A DNA stretch of 64,000 nucleotides from Dromaius novaehollandiae (lineage: Eukaryota; Chordata; Aves; Casuariiformes; Dromaiidae). This document shows, piece after piece, positions 36,101 through 51,100 of this stretch. The translations under genes were made by a program, and so were the position numbers. The notes below the pieces were generated by a model that was given only the letters and a program-made list of their open reading frames with translations, had not been told where the DNA came from and did no database searches. Every line of letters starts with the position of its first letter. Positions within the stretch are counted from its first letter, which is position 1. The DNA lies in contig NC_088103.1 of the NCBI RefSeq assembly GCF_036370855.1, positions 33,335,904 through 33,399,903 on the forward strand, read 5' to 3'.

Positions 36101-39100
36101 CTGTTTCTTGCATGTGACTTCTGATAAAAGAGATGCTAATCCGATCAGTAAATTAACAATTAGAAAGCCCACAGTAGCTCAATTACATTAAACTGAAGAA
36201 AAAACCCTGTGTTTTAAAGTGCCTTCAAATCAGAAACAGCCTCGGTTACAGAGCACAGACATCTATGTAAAATTTGCAATCAATTGCTTTTAATTCTGCC
36301 CAGTCTTCTAGGCAACAATTCTTGTAAATCTCCACTAAGAAGCTTTAGGACAAAGAACAACCCATCTGATTTGCTGAATCCTTACCTGGCAGAAACTGTT
36401 TAAATTTTGGCTCATTTACTCTTATGAAGACTGAATTTAGAGTTTAAAGAGCAGCATTGCTTGATGGAAGGGGGGGAGGAGACCTTTCTGATTCTACATT
36501 CTAAGCACAAGATTTCACTGGATCTAAGCAATAAATATCAAAAGGAAAACACTTACAAAATATCACACTCGTTAAAGTTGGGCTGAAGATGCTGCAATGG
36601 AAAGAGAGATCTAAACGCAACACCCATATTGACAAAAACAGCTGACACATCAGCTAGTGAAGGAATCCATGGTTTAGACTGTTCATCACTGATGGAAGCT
36701 ACAAGTAAAAGACATGGAATGGATTAGTTTTAAATTTAGTTTTCAGCATCAGTTCCTTTTAAGGGAAACAAATATGCTCAGTCCGCATCGATTCTACTAA
36801 CTCGAATCTCAGAAGATTTGTTGGAGCATTGGATGGTACATTATTTTCAGGACCATAAAGGGAAAAAGTGGTTTAACGCACCACTTCAAACTAAAGGAAC
36901 CTCTTGCTTATGCAATAGGTGAATTATTTTAAGTTCCACCTATTTCCCCTCATAGATCTCTTTCATCACAGACAGTACCGTAAGCAAAGAGGTAAGATTT
37001 ACTTTTAACAGAACACACAAATTACTGTTCTGCGTAGGCACAGGTAAGAGGGCATTATCATAATAGGACTGGAAGTAGTGCTAAATAAGATTTGGAAACA
37101 GGCAGAGCTTCTAAAACAGAAGTGCTAAATTGATGGAATTCACTCATTTGACAGAAACAAGCAACAATGCTCATTGCAAAAAGCGCTTGTCTATATCATG
37201 ATTCACATCTGAACGTGTCTGCAAACTATATAAAGGATACTCTCAGAACTAGCAAGGTGATATGAAACTAGATGCAGTGTTTTCCAAACAATGACAGAAG
37301 TCAATAGAATTCTGAATTGCGTCAATTTTGGTGTCTTAAGTCTGTAAGAAAAAAGAAATGTAATGGAATGTAACACTCAAGACCCTATAGGTTCAGATCT
37401 CAATGTTCAATTGGGGGGGGGGGGGGAAGCATCCTCAGGCACAGGAACAGTGTGTCTAAGAAAGGTTTGGTGACTCCACAGTTGGCAGTTTTAAAGTGGT
37501 TAGACAAACTTTTCAAGAGCAACTGTAGCCTATTTGATCCTGCTGTGAGGGAGATGGAAAGGTCCGAGGATCTGCTGAGATCTCTCCCAGCCTTAATTCT
37601 TAGAGTGCTCATTGATCAACTTGAACTGTTCACTCAGAAACAAGCCTACTGCCAGCAGAGCACAAAATAAAGGAGGCTACATCCCCTCTCATATCAGCTC
37701 ACGGTCCTACTGCACAACAAGATTCAAATACATGGAATAATTTGAATAGACCTGATCAAGTACTTCAAGTGAACTGCATTACTTTAACAAAGTTAACTGG
37801 CAGGCTTAAATGAAGTAGTGACTTTTGATGGATCTGAATGAAGGGAAGACATGGAGAACATATAAAGGAACTGGTACTGGAGAAGTCTGAGAAAACAGAT
37901 GAAGGAAGGCAAAACACAAGAAACAAAGAGCAGTAGTGTGGGCTGAAGTAGACCCTTGAAAGTGTTTCCGTGCAGGTGTATGATTCTTTTCACTTTTGCC
38001 ACATACCCAGAAAGAAAACTACGCAGAACTACATACTGGGTATGATTATGTGAAAACCATCCTGTAGTCCTTAAGCTATGAAATGAATGTCTGTAACTTC
38101 CAAAGTAGAAGACAGGGAGGAAACTGTTGAGCAACCAGACTGGGCTCCTCTTAAGGTTAATTTTATCTGTGCAAGAAAAACAGTGTGTTTAAAAGGCTCT
38201 GTATCTGGCACACTGCTTTGCAAACACATGCCAAGACCACATCCTGAGGTACAGCTTGTATATACTCAGTGAAGACCAACTCCTAGCATATGTGCACTAA
38301 GTAACAGAAGAACCTGAAATTATTCCAGATTCACAGACCTTTTCCCTGCTCCCCATCACCCTTCCATACTCAAGAGAAGGAAAATGCCTTTGTTTAGTTG
38401 GTCAGTTCTCTATTCTTCACTCACTCACCATTTTTTAGTGTTATTTCCATCAATTTGTCTAATATCTGTGTGGAAACACAATAGTCAGGATGAACAGACA
38501 TCATCTGTTGAGAGAAAAGAAGCCACACGTCAAACACCGAGTTACATGACAGCATTTTTTTTTTAATTAATAAAAATACACCAACTCCTTGGTACAACAG
38601 AAAAAGAAACACTAACAGAAAATAAATACCAAAGCCTCTAAAAAGCAAGATACATCATGGAGAAGAGAATATGGATTACTCCAAGCAGTGCACAAATTGT
38701 AAGAATATTTAAGAAGTAATTACTTGCAAGATCAGAATGCTGCAAACCCACATTCAACTTGTCTGTTCATGAGAAGGTACAGAGGAATAAGAGAATAGAG
38801 AATATCCCATTTTCATCCATGATCAAACTGAACATAACCTCCCCTTTAACCTGTAGTGGGGGCAATTGGGAGTTGACTTTCTACTCATGGGCAAGATGAA
38901 CATATGCAATACTAAACTCAGATAATGAATTCTTATTTGTACACAGAACTACAAAGCTATGATCATGAAATGCACTTCAGGTTTCCAGAGGCACTTCACT
39001 GGCCCAGTGGAAACTCCTCTTTTTCTACCCAACACGCATTGGGGAGTTTTCTGTTCTGTGAGCAAACTGAACCAGCTCACAGTTCCTCCTTACTTGAGGA

Positions 39101-42100
39101 GCATCAGGATTCGCGCAATAAGGCGATCTGGTCCTAGTGGCAGGGAAGGAGATGGAGGAGCAAAAAAATTTTTCTTTTGGCAAAAGCAGAAAGAAAGTCA
39201 GCAGACCTAGGTGGCAATCTCACAGGCAGCCCAGCTTTATTTTTCATTTCAGACACAGTTAGAATTCAGTAAGTAATAATGGACTAGAGATAGGAGAGGG
39301 GCATTCTCATAAAGAAATGACAGAACAATCTAAATTCCCTGGGGATTTATACTGCCACAGACATCTAGAAGGCAGACAGCCATAGCATTTCCTCTAAGAT
39401 TGACTCTGAGCTTCTCCTGAGCCATGATACACAACGACCTTTTCTGGACAAAGATTATCTGGTACTGCAGATATCTTTGATGATTTAGAAGGTGATATAT
39501 GTAGCGGTGTACTCCAGTACACTTGTGTACTCCAGCACATAATTTAATTTCCTTCCAACCTAAAAAAGGAACATTCCTGTGACTTGGCCCATGCTATTAA
39601 CATCCTGTAATCTCTTCTCACCTAGCAAGCGCTGTGTCCTTTCCAGATGAAGTAACATGTACGATGATGGACAGGGACATACAACTTTTGAATCACTCAG
39701 ACAAGGAGGAAGAAAAACTATCCCTAGTTTTATCAAAAGGGGGACAATCAAAGTATTTCAGATTGGAGAACAAATAAGAACCAAAAAGAAAGATCTGTCA
39801 ATTAAATTGTTATTAATGTAGTGCAACAGAATCACAAATTTGCCCTGATTAGTTCTGTTACAACTGGCTTCCAAGAAGACCATCATATCCAAATAGAGTA
39901 GAACTGCAGGAATAGTATAGGCCTTACCTGGAAAAGCCACTTTAGAATTGGTATGGGACACAAGATACAACTGTAAGCAGAACTTAGAAAGCCATGAATA
40001 GCTAAAGAGAGCTGCTGTGTTGCACCAGAACTGTAAGACAAAGACAGAAGGAGAGGGGAGAAGAGAGAATCTGTTAGTGGTTCAATCAGCACTTTAGTAA
40101 AAGCATACGAACTTCCCCAACCCCAGATCATCACCAGCAGCAAAAGAGACCTGAACATCCATAACAGACGTTATTCTTAAGCTCTTGACAAATATAAAAT
40201 ACTACAGTAATTATACCTTATTCATGGCAACATCTTTAAGAGACCGTAAATTTAGAACAACTTTCTTTTTCTCTAGAAAGACATACCAAATAATTTGGAA
40301 ATATTTGTACTATTAGACAATAACAGCTTCAAAAAACATTGATTTACACTACTGTAGTATCATTTTGTCTGTCTACACACATGTAGTACTACGCTCAGAC
40401 CAGTGAATAAGCTTATTTGCTATCCAGTGACCTTTATCAACTCATTTAGAAAAAAAGAGAGAAAAAAAACACTTTGTGGGAAATTTTTAAATAATCTCTT
40501 AAATAAGGAATCTAGAGGCAAAACAAAACAATTCAAAAAGTTCAGTCTAGTTTTGCTGTGTAAATCTGTGAGGTGAAAAAAGCAACAGAAGAGCAGAATA
40601 CCTAGATTTTTTGTACTAAATTCTTTCAGTTTCAGTCTCCATTAGAAAGTTATCCCATAAGCAGCTGAACTAATGAAACACAATTTCCCACATACCCCGC
40701 TTTAGCCTCCTCTGTCCTCAGTATCTATTAAGACAGATACCTCGTAACATCTCCATACATCATCATCTGCTGTTTGACTGAGCAAACGGCAGTTGATACA
40801 GCGGCTTCCAGGATATGCCAAAACTGGACAGTCAGCATGCGCCAGCTGGGCAGCTGGCTGGCTTCAGAATGCATAAGCAATTAAATCATAATTGCCTTTT
40901 GCAAGGGACAATTCATCTAGTAGTCCTTCCTCTAGCCACTGATTTACAAGATACTTGTTGAACCTCCATCCTTGTGATCGACAAATCATACCAATAAAGA
41001 GGCCTGAGGGTAAAGGAGTAAATCACAAACACCACTTCCTCTAGAGACAAGGAGAAACCACTCTTCCCCTTCACACCCACAACAGCACGTGCACACGTGC
41101 ATACAGAATCCTTAAGATTACATTAACTCTCTCAGTTCCACTGATGCAAGTTTGGAATAAAACTCCACTGAAGTCAGTGGAATTTTTCAGGTTTACACTT
41201 GTGATATTAGGCAAGAATTTGTCCAACTATTTGTAGCCTGATAGCCTCCTAAATATGCAATACAAATCCCTACCAGTTATATACAGTTGTGCATATCCAC
41301 ACGCACAGTTTTTAACTCAGAGACTGAACCTAACAAATGTTAGAAATTGTGACTTTCTGCAATCCTCATTAGGTGGGCTCCTAGGTTCCAGGCCTACATA
41401 GGACAAAGACATGCGGAAGTCTTTCAGCAGACATAACGCGACAGTAGTCAAGTCACAAATCAACCCACCACAGAGGTTTTCTTCCCCACCTGGGATAGCT
41501 AAGCTTTTGTTCATTTTAATATTTCAGTTCTGCATCTTCTACAGCTGATCAGGCTATCAATGATACCACAACACAGTAGAAATATGGAAGAGGCCACAAC
41601 ACCTGTTTTCTTCCTCATGTTTCATTTACGATCAAAGGTGTTCTTTCAAGAACTCTTGAGGAAAGAAGGAAGCTTTGAGTAACAATTCACTGTTCTGTAA
41701 ACCTAACCTGGAGAGGAGAATTCCTGGAAAAGGGATTCCATTTTGCCTACATAGTAAGACAAAGCTCACTTCCATGCAAAGGCATGACTTCATCTTAAAA
41801 ACTGCTAACAGTGACAGTGAATGAACACAACAACAGTGTGAAGAAGAATATTCTTACCTAAGAAGGAGTTTTTCTATAGGATTTTGAGGTACGAAATAAA
41901 AATTCCTCAAGTCAAGGTTGTGCTGACTGAAGATTTTTCCAGATTTTGCTAAGTCAAATATATCTTCTCCAGGGTGGTAGTCGGGTATGGCATGAGCTGT
42001 TATTGAAAATCTCTGTATAAATGCCCTGTAATATTCAAAATTGCTTTTATGAATTTAAATAACGTGAGGCTTATTTGCCGCTTGAGACAGTTATTTTCAA

Positions 42101-45100
42101 TGACGAACATGTCAGACATGTGAAAGCTGAACTGGATTAAAATACAATTAACTGCCAAGAAAATACACTGGACCATGATAAAAAAACGATGATAAAAATG
42201 GTTCACTTAAATGAGTCATTAGACGTATTAACAACAGATAGAATGAGAAAAAGATTAGGAAAGAAGGCTAAAAAGAAAGCAAAGAACTAGATTTAAGTGA
42301 TTTCAGAGTAAGAAGGACCTGTGTTCTTCTGAGAGATCTCCATCAGCATTGGCATCCTCCTCATCTTCTCCATCTGAAGAATTTGTTTCTCTTCCCTGTA
42401 TGTCTTCCTGTAACTGCTTTTCTAGTTCATCTACCCTGCAATAAGAGTAACAGAAGAACGTATCATTACCATTCAGTATCTACAATAGAAGAAAATAAAA
42501 TTTGAAGTTCTCAATGTGAAACCAGGAGTCAGTAGCCAACTATGCACGGCAAAAACAAGCAAGCATTGCAACCATGCAAAAAGTCAAGTAGCTTGCTATT
42601 CCAAGATACTAAGTGGATGTTTCCCAATGCCTAAAGAATTTCCATCCAACAGCACATTCCATCTCTAATTTGTCAGAGACAAATAATTCAACCAACTTCT
42701 GACAGATTTTCTGTAATTGCACCTAACTTTCGACCTTCTGCATTGATTTCTTATTTATAAATAAAATATTAATGTGAAGTTAAAAAAAATCAATTTTATG
42801 AATGAGCATTCACTGTTCCACAGTCAGCCCACAGTCACAGGGGTCAGATTCAACAGCAGTCAATAGCACATATACTCATCACCACCAACTGACATTAGTA
42901 TGTATACCACATTATATCTTCTACCAGAGAGATCTCTTGCAAGAAAACTAATTAGTTCTGTCCACTAAACTGTTCAACTATTCAGATACTGACAGTCTAA
43001 ACACCTTTGGAAACTAAAACTGAGCTACAAAAGGCTTTGAAGAAACTAATGTTGTCTGTCTATGCAAATAATTTTATTTCATGCCTGACCAGCAGCTGTT
43101 AGCTGGCTCGGTGACCTACAACAAAGACATCAGTAAATTCGGTCCAGTTCTTAAGGGGCAGACAGATGTATCACAAGTCACTCAGTATTGCTTGCTGGGA
43201 GAATATCAAACAGCTTTTACACTTAAGGAGTCCTTGTAGGTCCAATCAGATGTATGCTAGTGGCATCGGCAAGCAAAGCTTAGCTTGCTGCTATCCAAAC
43301 TACAGCCAGTTTTGGGGAGACAAGGTTCAAAGCCCCACAACTTCATCTATTTTATTAAAGCATCTTTAAAAAACTGACCTTTTAGATTCTTCTTTCTCCT
43401 TCAAGAGATGCTCTAAGCTGTTCACGTATGACACCTGGCTAACAACGGGGGGCTTAGAAAGCTGTAAACAAAATAGGAAATTTAAAAATAACATACATGG
43501 AAAGCTATCAACTGATTCACTACTAGACAATAAACATGGTCAATGTATTAACCCCTTTCTATATTAATGATATTTTGCCTGTGGGTAAAAATGCAAAGAT
43601 GACCCTGAAAAACAGGATGATTCACAGTTCAGGTTTCTCAGTCCCTTGAGAATTATATAATGGTCAAACCCGTCTCAGCAACTGCATTTAGAAATCAACT
43701 GCCTAAATACTTTCAAAGCCTCACCATAAGCTGGAAAGCCACTTTTGAAAGCTGTACTTGAACCTTTGGATATTATTTGCTATTTCTAGCTCTGTAACAC
43801 TGTAAACATCACTCAGAGATCAGGGCTCCACTGTGCTTCAGACCGGATCTGAGCAGCACAGCAAACCACAGCTTCTCTCCCTGCTGCAGATCTCCAGCTA
43901 ACCCTCATAAATAGCATTAGCATCAGAAGGTCTTTTACATCGCAGCTTTGCTATTTTTAATCCATGAAGACCCTAGAAATCCTCATTCTTGTGCATGGGA
44001 CAAGAAAATAATTCAGCACATCTTTGGTACTTCCACCATTCTCTAGGAAGCAAAGCACCACAATGTTTATCAAATCACCTCAAAAATCAGATAAAACAAA
44101 GCTTTTCCTCAAAATCCTAATGCAGCACCAAGTTAGAAAGCCAGTAAATGTAGTTTTATTTTATTTTTATTTTTTAAAAAAAGTTAACTGCTAGCACAAT
44201 TAGCTTGATTTTCAGTAGCCAGTGTTTTATTCGCCCAATAGCAAACAAAACAGACTTGCAACCTTTTATAGCCAGGTTTCAATTCTTTGGACAAACAGTG
44301 ACCTTCCCACACCACTGGAAACTCTTACTAAGGATAAGATTTCCTCTTACGAGCTCCCTTACTGAAGTAGAATACAATTAAATACGAGCCCACGCTCCTA
44401 CTGGGGATTTTCTATTACCCAGAAGAAATACAAGTTAATTTAGGAAGTTAGTGTCCACCTGCTAATAAAAAAAACCATTTGATACAGCGTTAATTTTCGG
44501 TATACAGAGCTATTTTTCAAATGCCACAAAATGCCCAAAAGTGTTATCCTCTGACTTAATGAGGGACAAGATGCAAACACACCCTTCAGTCTTTTGCCTT
44601 TCTTGGCCATAATTACACAGAAGCAGGGTAAGTCAAGTGTTTGTGGTCACATACGTGCCCCTAGGCTATGTCTAGGCTGCGTCTGTTTATCAGTCTTTAC
44701 CACTAATTACGTAGCTGTGCTAGTTCAGATTGGGAAATATGCACATGACCACAAAATTCTTATCTATAATGCCCTTGCATAACTAACGGTGAGGACAGAT
44801 AAAATAATTATGGCTGCTCAACATCTGCCTATGGAGATACTTTTAAAAGAAATCCAGTCAACATAATAAACCACTGCAGGTATTTAAAAACGGGAGAAGG
44901 GAAGGGAAAGGAAGGAGTATTTATACAGTTATTCTGCTAACTGAAGCTTTATTTTTCACTTTGAAAGATTTTATTCAAAAGCATTCACTTCCAGACTGTA
45001 TCAGCTTTGTTAGGAGTGCTACATTAAGTTCTAGTGCAGCACTTTTCTAATTAAGCCATTAAATAAACCATTAATTTACCATAAAGCTTTAAAATAGCAA

Positions 45101-48100
45101 CCTAGCTATCTGTTCAATAACAGCATGGCAGATAACTTTTAAAAATTCAGATTAATTCATCACCGTAATATCCTGTAAACTGGAATTCAAATACTTCTTC
45201 CATCCATCACGTGTGAGCAAGAGAAAATATTCAACTGTTTGAAATGCTATGAAATTCAAACTCCAGTACTCGGGCCTCAAAGAAAGTACCACACTTGTAG
45301 ATCAGGAACGCAGATTTTTGTGAAGCACAAATCATTGACAAGGATAAATAACTTCAACTCAAAAATCTTGCCTGATCAAAAGATGAAAACATCATATCCC
45401 ATACATCTTCTAAACGTAATCTCGCCCCTTTTTCTTTAGGAGGAAAACACAAAAATGAAACTTCTGAAAACCACCAAAAGGAATACAGCTACCATAATCT
45501 GATTGTATGAATCATCATTCAGCCATTCCAAGCACAAGCATAATAACAAGCACTTTCTGACTATATCGCACTGTACACCATAGGACCATTAAGTAAGCTG
45601 AGGAACCAGTTTTGAAGGCAAATACTCCTGAGTTTTCACAAAAAAAAAAAAAGGAAAAGAAAAAGAAATCATATCAAAAAGTAAGAAAAGCAAGCCACCA
45701 ACCACAAGGTAACAAAGCTGATGTGATGCATTTTGGGGATTTTTGCCACTTACAGGAAGCTTCAGTGATGGACTCATGGTGTCCTGCGAAAGATTCTCAA
45801 GACAGTCTCCTTCCAGGGTTTCCATCTGTGGCTGGGGACTTGAAGACAGAATTGCTTGTAATGGCAAGAATATTTCTTCATCATCGTCATCATCTAGATC
45901 ACATTCCAAACTCTCATCTTCACTATCAATACTACTCTTTGATTTGCTGTTCAGCTTAGATGTCTCTACACAGGCGTTTTCAACTTTCAACTCTCCTGAG
46001 AGCTGTGAAGACATTTGGCCACTTTCTACACACCCTTCTTTAAAAGTTAATGAACAGGGAACAATTTTACCAGTCCCTTCTGAGAGAGCAAGTTTCCCAG
46101 GACCTTCTACTGAATGCAAATTGGAAGTCTTTTCTAATGTTTTTCCTTTTGGTTTTGGTAAACTGTTGCCAAGTTCAGTACTGTCAGCTTCACAAAGTGC
46201 AGGTCTTTCTGGTCTTTTTCCATTTTGCTGTTTTGTAGCATCCGATACCTGAGATAAGTCAGCATTTTGAAGATGAGCTTTCACGTCTTTTGTGAATACA
46301 GTGTTTGTTTGAGTTAAGTGGTGGAGAGAAGGCAACACAGTAGCTTTTTCCTGAGAAAGAGAAAGGGACTTTTCCAAGAAAAACCGTGAGTGGGTCACCT
46401 GCAATTGATGATCTTTGGTATTCACAACAGAAACATGGTTATTTTTATTAGGACTGTGTGCAGAATATGAAGATGATAAACCTACAGAGGAGGAATTATT
46501 TTTCTCATTTTCATGGCTTGAGTCAAGATATTCCTCTGAAAGAGCAGAATCGTGTCTGGGTAGAGCAGCAGCCTCCATTAGCTGCCCAACACCATTACAC
46601 GGAGACTTTAAGAGGCTGTTTTTTACAAAGTCAGACTTCCTATTTCTGCCCTGTTCAGATGATCTACTAAAAAGAGGGTCATTCAAACTTGCTACCACAG
46701 ACTGATTTGAACTGTTTGCATCCAAATTCACGGCAGTGCGTTTTCTTTTTCCAGGAAAGTCTTTTTGTTTGGATGGCCTAGAAGATGTCTTAGAACTAAG
46801 GCAGAGCAATGGAAAAGACTGGCTTTTCCACGTAACAGTGGCTTTTTCAGATGATGGTCTCAGTAGATTTGAAGATGATGCCTCAGGTTTTGAAACATTC
46901 TTTGACTGAGATGGATCATCTATGAAAAGTGTTTAAAAACAGTAAACCAATTTTTATAAAATCAGTCAAAACTATAACAGATTTGAGACAAAAAAGAGAG
47001 AGAGAAAAAGACCACTTCTCATTAAGTTATTTAAGACTTGTTTTTCATTAAAATCCCAAATTACTTCTAGGTTTGCCCATATAGTAGAAACAACCCTGAC
47101 TAGACAGCAGTAGGGTTTTTTTTGAGAGTTTAACTGGATTTATTCTTTACAACAGACTTGTATCAGATCATTTCTGAAAAGTATATTAAATTCTACACAT
47201 TTCTGCTGATTAGTTACAAACTACTTTTAACTGCTGTCACTACAGTTTGAATCCCTGAAATCATATGAAAACTGTTCTAGTCACCCGAATCACATTACCA
47301 AAATAATCCTCTTTATGAGGTCACTTTCAACTTCAGTTTCCTTGCTCATGACTGTCATAATAAACGTCAAAAATAAAGAGTTCAACTAGTTCAGCTAGAT
47401 ACATGTAGCAGCAAAATATAACTTTAAGATATTAAAAAGAGACATTAAGTGATGAACCTGATTGATTAATTAATTCCATATTATCGGCACTGCTTCTACC
47501 TGAGGCAGTCTCCCAAGAAGCAGAATGTGATCTTTTTCTCAAGGGACATCCATTTCCCTAAAAATAAAGATGGGGGAGATAAACAGTTAGTGGCATAATT
47601 TAAACATTAAAAGCAGGATGTTGTCCTGTGTCAAGTGTTGAGTCCAGGACAGACTGTTTCCCCTCCTCCCCATAAACATGATAATATACTTTATTTCAGG
47701 ACAAACTTAAAACACAGCTACAAAGATCTCACTAAAAGGTCTGCTCCAAACCCGGATTTTATACCTTTTCTTCAGATCTACCTCTGGCTCTAAATCTCTC
47801 CACTGTCAGTGATAATTAATGCAGGCTCTTGCCTCCCTCAGCCATCTCAGACACATGGCCCAGGTGGCTTTCCTCAAAAGGGGCATGAGGAACTTGGTAA
47901 CAAAAAGCTGGTAACCACAGAAAAGGAAATAGGGGGGTGGGGTGGTGCTAAGGAGACACAAGCTAACCAATCTTATGTTCCATTCATAAAACATTTTTAG
48001 AGGCACAATCAATCATCTTCCTTGCAAGTAACCAACTACCCTTTAAAGCGCTTGCTCAGCTGGTAAAGAAAGGAAGTATAAATAATTCAACCTAGAATGA

Positions 48101-51100
48101 AATACCACATACTTAATAGGACCATCACCACCTCCATTCAAGTACTGTGGCGTAAGTGTACAAACTAACTGCAACTTTAACTAGTGGAAAATGATCAGGC
48201 TGGAAAACTGCTGTTCCCTAAACTGCACTATGAGAAAACATGATTATTTGTAATAAAACATTTTCTCTACAGCATAGTTACAATTTAAACTTCATTGCAT
48301 TTTCATGCTTGCACTGATTTCCATCCATAGAATTGTCATGGCACTCAAGTTTACCATCAAGAGAAGGGAATTATCAAAGCATTTTACCCAATCCCTCCCA
48401 AAGAAAATTCTTCCCCGAGGCAGCTACACAGGGCGTTTCTGTTGTTCCACTGAAAAAAACGACCTTGTGTAAGACAAATGTAAGTTAACCATTTCTTTAA
48501 ATGGTTTATTTTAAATAAAAAAAAAAAACGAACAAACATGCTTTTAATTTGAAATAGCCAATTTATAAAGATCACAATCCATTACAATCTATAAAAACAG
48601 ATTTAATAAAGATTTTCAAATGTTTTTCTATTTGTTAAAAAAGAATTTAAAGGAAGACAAACCAACAAATTTGGTGTAGTCCACAAGTTAGCATATAAAA
48701 CCAGAGTTGGTCAAAGGGTAGACCAACTGTAAGCTAAGAGCTTTTCTATCTCGGTATGTGAAACAATTAATTCAGAGCTCAACCAGCTGAGGAGGCAAGA
48801 AATCTTATACAGTGAACAGGAAGAACTTCATTCATCACAGTGACCAGAAGCTGTCAATATGATTTTCTAACTATAGTTAAAACTTTCTGTTAAGCAAAGA
48901 AGTATTAACTATCAAACTTAGTCTGTCAGAACACACAAAGTATCCAGCACACACGGAAGTTTGTTAAACATAATTATTCTAAATTGTAGGGGGAGGAGGG
49001 GGAGGGTGTATTTTAATTGAATGACATTTTTTATATATACTAAACCATGTGCTGGCTCACTGTTCAGTTGCACAAGCACCAGGGCTTGCAAAAAGAGGGG
49101 CCTGGTCACAGGCATCTGGGTAGGGCAAGATAGGAAGACTGGGATATAGAAGCAGGCCTAACTTAGTTGGGATTAACCTGCCATCAGGCCCCATGCACAG
49201 AACAGTGTGTCAAAGGTGGCAGCAGCTCTTGAAAAGAGCTGACTGGTAAGCTTTACACAGCTGCTGTCTATGCAAGGACCTTTTGTTATATTTTATTTTT
49301 AAAAAGTTTGACTCTTCAATAGGAATAGATAGGTATTAGAGATTTCCAGTTGTTTAAATCTATTATCCTTCCAGCTAATTTACAGATTAGGTAGTGTAGG
49401 CATTTAAGTGTTGTTACTAGAGCTACATAAATAGATATCAAAAAAAAAGCTCCTAGAAAAAAAAAAAAGCCATGCATGAAGCAAACTGTGGTAAAACAGT
49501 TGATGCTTTAGTGTAAACCTAACCCAGCCTAAGTATTTCCCCATTTTGAATTGACTGCTTTCAAGCCAGCTTTTCTCATTTAGTTTAAAATAGCTAATCA
49601 GCTTACCCAAGCGTGACTTAAAAGTTACAGAGAGAAAAGAACGTAAACTTCTGTTACATCTGAAAGAGGCAGCACCAAGAATCTTACCCTACCTTAAAAA
49701 AGGTGTCACAGATTTGAAGCCTTAATACCCTTTTAAGCATACCTGATGCGATAAACTTGTTCCTGAGAATGGCTTTACTGGATGTGGCTTAGATTGTTTC
49801 ATTCTACGTTTCTTCTGCTTTCTTTCTCTGCAGAGAGCTTCCAACGATAACCTAAATTGAGAGTCACTTGGAGCACACGGCAATTTCACGGAATGCCCTG
49901 GGTTTTGGCACAGAGATGTGCTGCTCACATTGCCATTATTTCTAGCAGAAGTTTTTCGACTATCAGCTTCTAATGGTGAAACCCATTTGTCAGAGTCTGA
50001 ACTGGTCTCTTCTAGATCCACACAGTCAGTCTTCTGTTCCCAACTATTTCCACAAGACAACGGTGTCCTTGTTACACCCGGACACTTCTCATTTCTTCCC
50101 TGTTCTTGCCTGACAATTTTATCTTTTTTGGCCAACAAACAGCTGGGAGACCCTGCAGTTATGAGGAGTTTTTGAATCACAACCTTAGGGTATCCTGAAC
50201 TCAATGCCCTGCATGCTCTGCTGTTCTCCAACAGGTTCCCATTGTCCTTTTTTCCCTTAACTCCTCTTCGAAAGGCATCTAGCCCAGGACTTGTGTTTGG
50301 TGTTTGGACTGGCATCTTTTTTCTTCTAACTTGCTTTGGAGAGGATACTTTCTTTTCAAATCGTTCAGCACATAAAGCCGACAATCCGATTCCTCCATCT
50401 TTCACATTTCCTCTGTCTGGTGAACACAACGCAGTTCTGTCTTTATGGCCAAGGTCTAAGAGAGAAGAAAAGATGAATTATTCACAAACACAATACTGAA
50501 GAGAATAATTTCCCCACTGGACTGTATTATTTGATATTTTACCTCCCTCTCATACACACAATCCAAAAATGAATTTACTTAATCACACTTGATATTCACT
50601 AGCCCTACACAACTTATTTCACATCAAATAAGACATGCATGATCTATGCCTTCAGTTGTTATAAACAATCTAGCCCAAACATATGAGAGAACAGTCTTAA
50701 CTAATAACCATCCCCATTTAAGGAGATTCATTTTACCATAAAATTAAATTACATTAACATAATATTTTATATCGTTCATTTTGATGTATCTGGTAAGCTG
50801 TACTTGTTATATCACTGGTCCTGTTTGGAATGAGATTGGGACTAGACTTCTGCATTCTTATATAATTAAAACTCATATATAAGCACCTTCCATTAAAAAA
50901 AAGACAAATATTTACCTTGTTTTAAAACTGGTTTGAAGAACTCTGTAATGCACTGGTTTCTGAAGAAAAAAACATAAGTATTATCCCTTAAGATAGTAAT
51001 ACATAAATGTCCATGCAGAAAATACCAATAAAACTAGAATGATGTAATCTTGCAATTCCTACAGAAATATTTTTATGCCAGAACTTCTTATTCCATTTTG

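Larger units (their letters stand above)
34780..45753 (-). other. SLF2 introns 5-12
   Basis: AT-rich introns. Low-complexity parts include an A-rich tract at 35897-35940 and a 14-base G-run at 37413-37426. I see no further exon, RNA gene or recognisable mobile element. Confidence 0.75.

Noticed and set aside
45589-45753. Extension of SLF2 exon 5 past 45754
   Set aside because: A consensus GTAAGT donor and a phase-correct join to exon 6 with human-like sequence end the exon at 45754. The extension has no similarity to SLF2.
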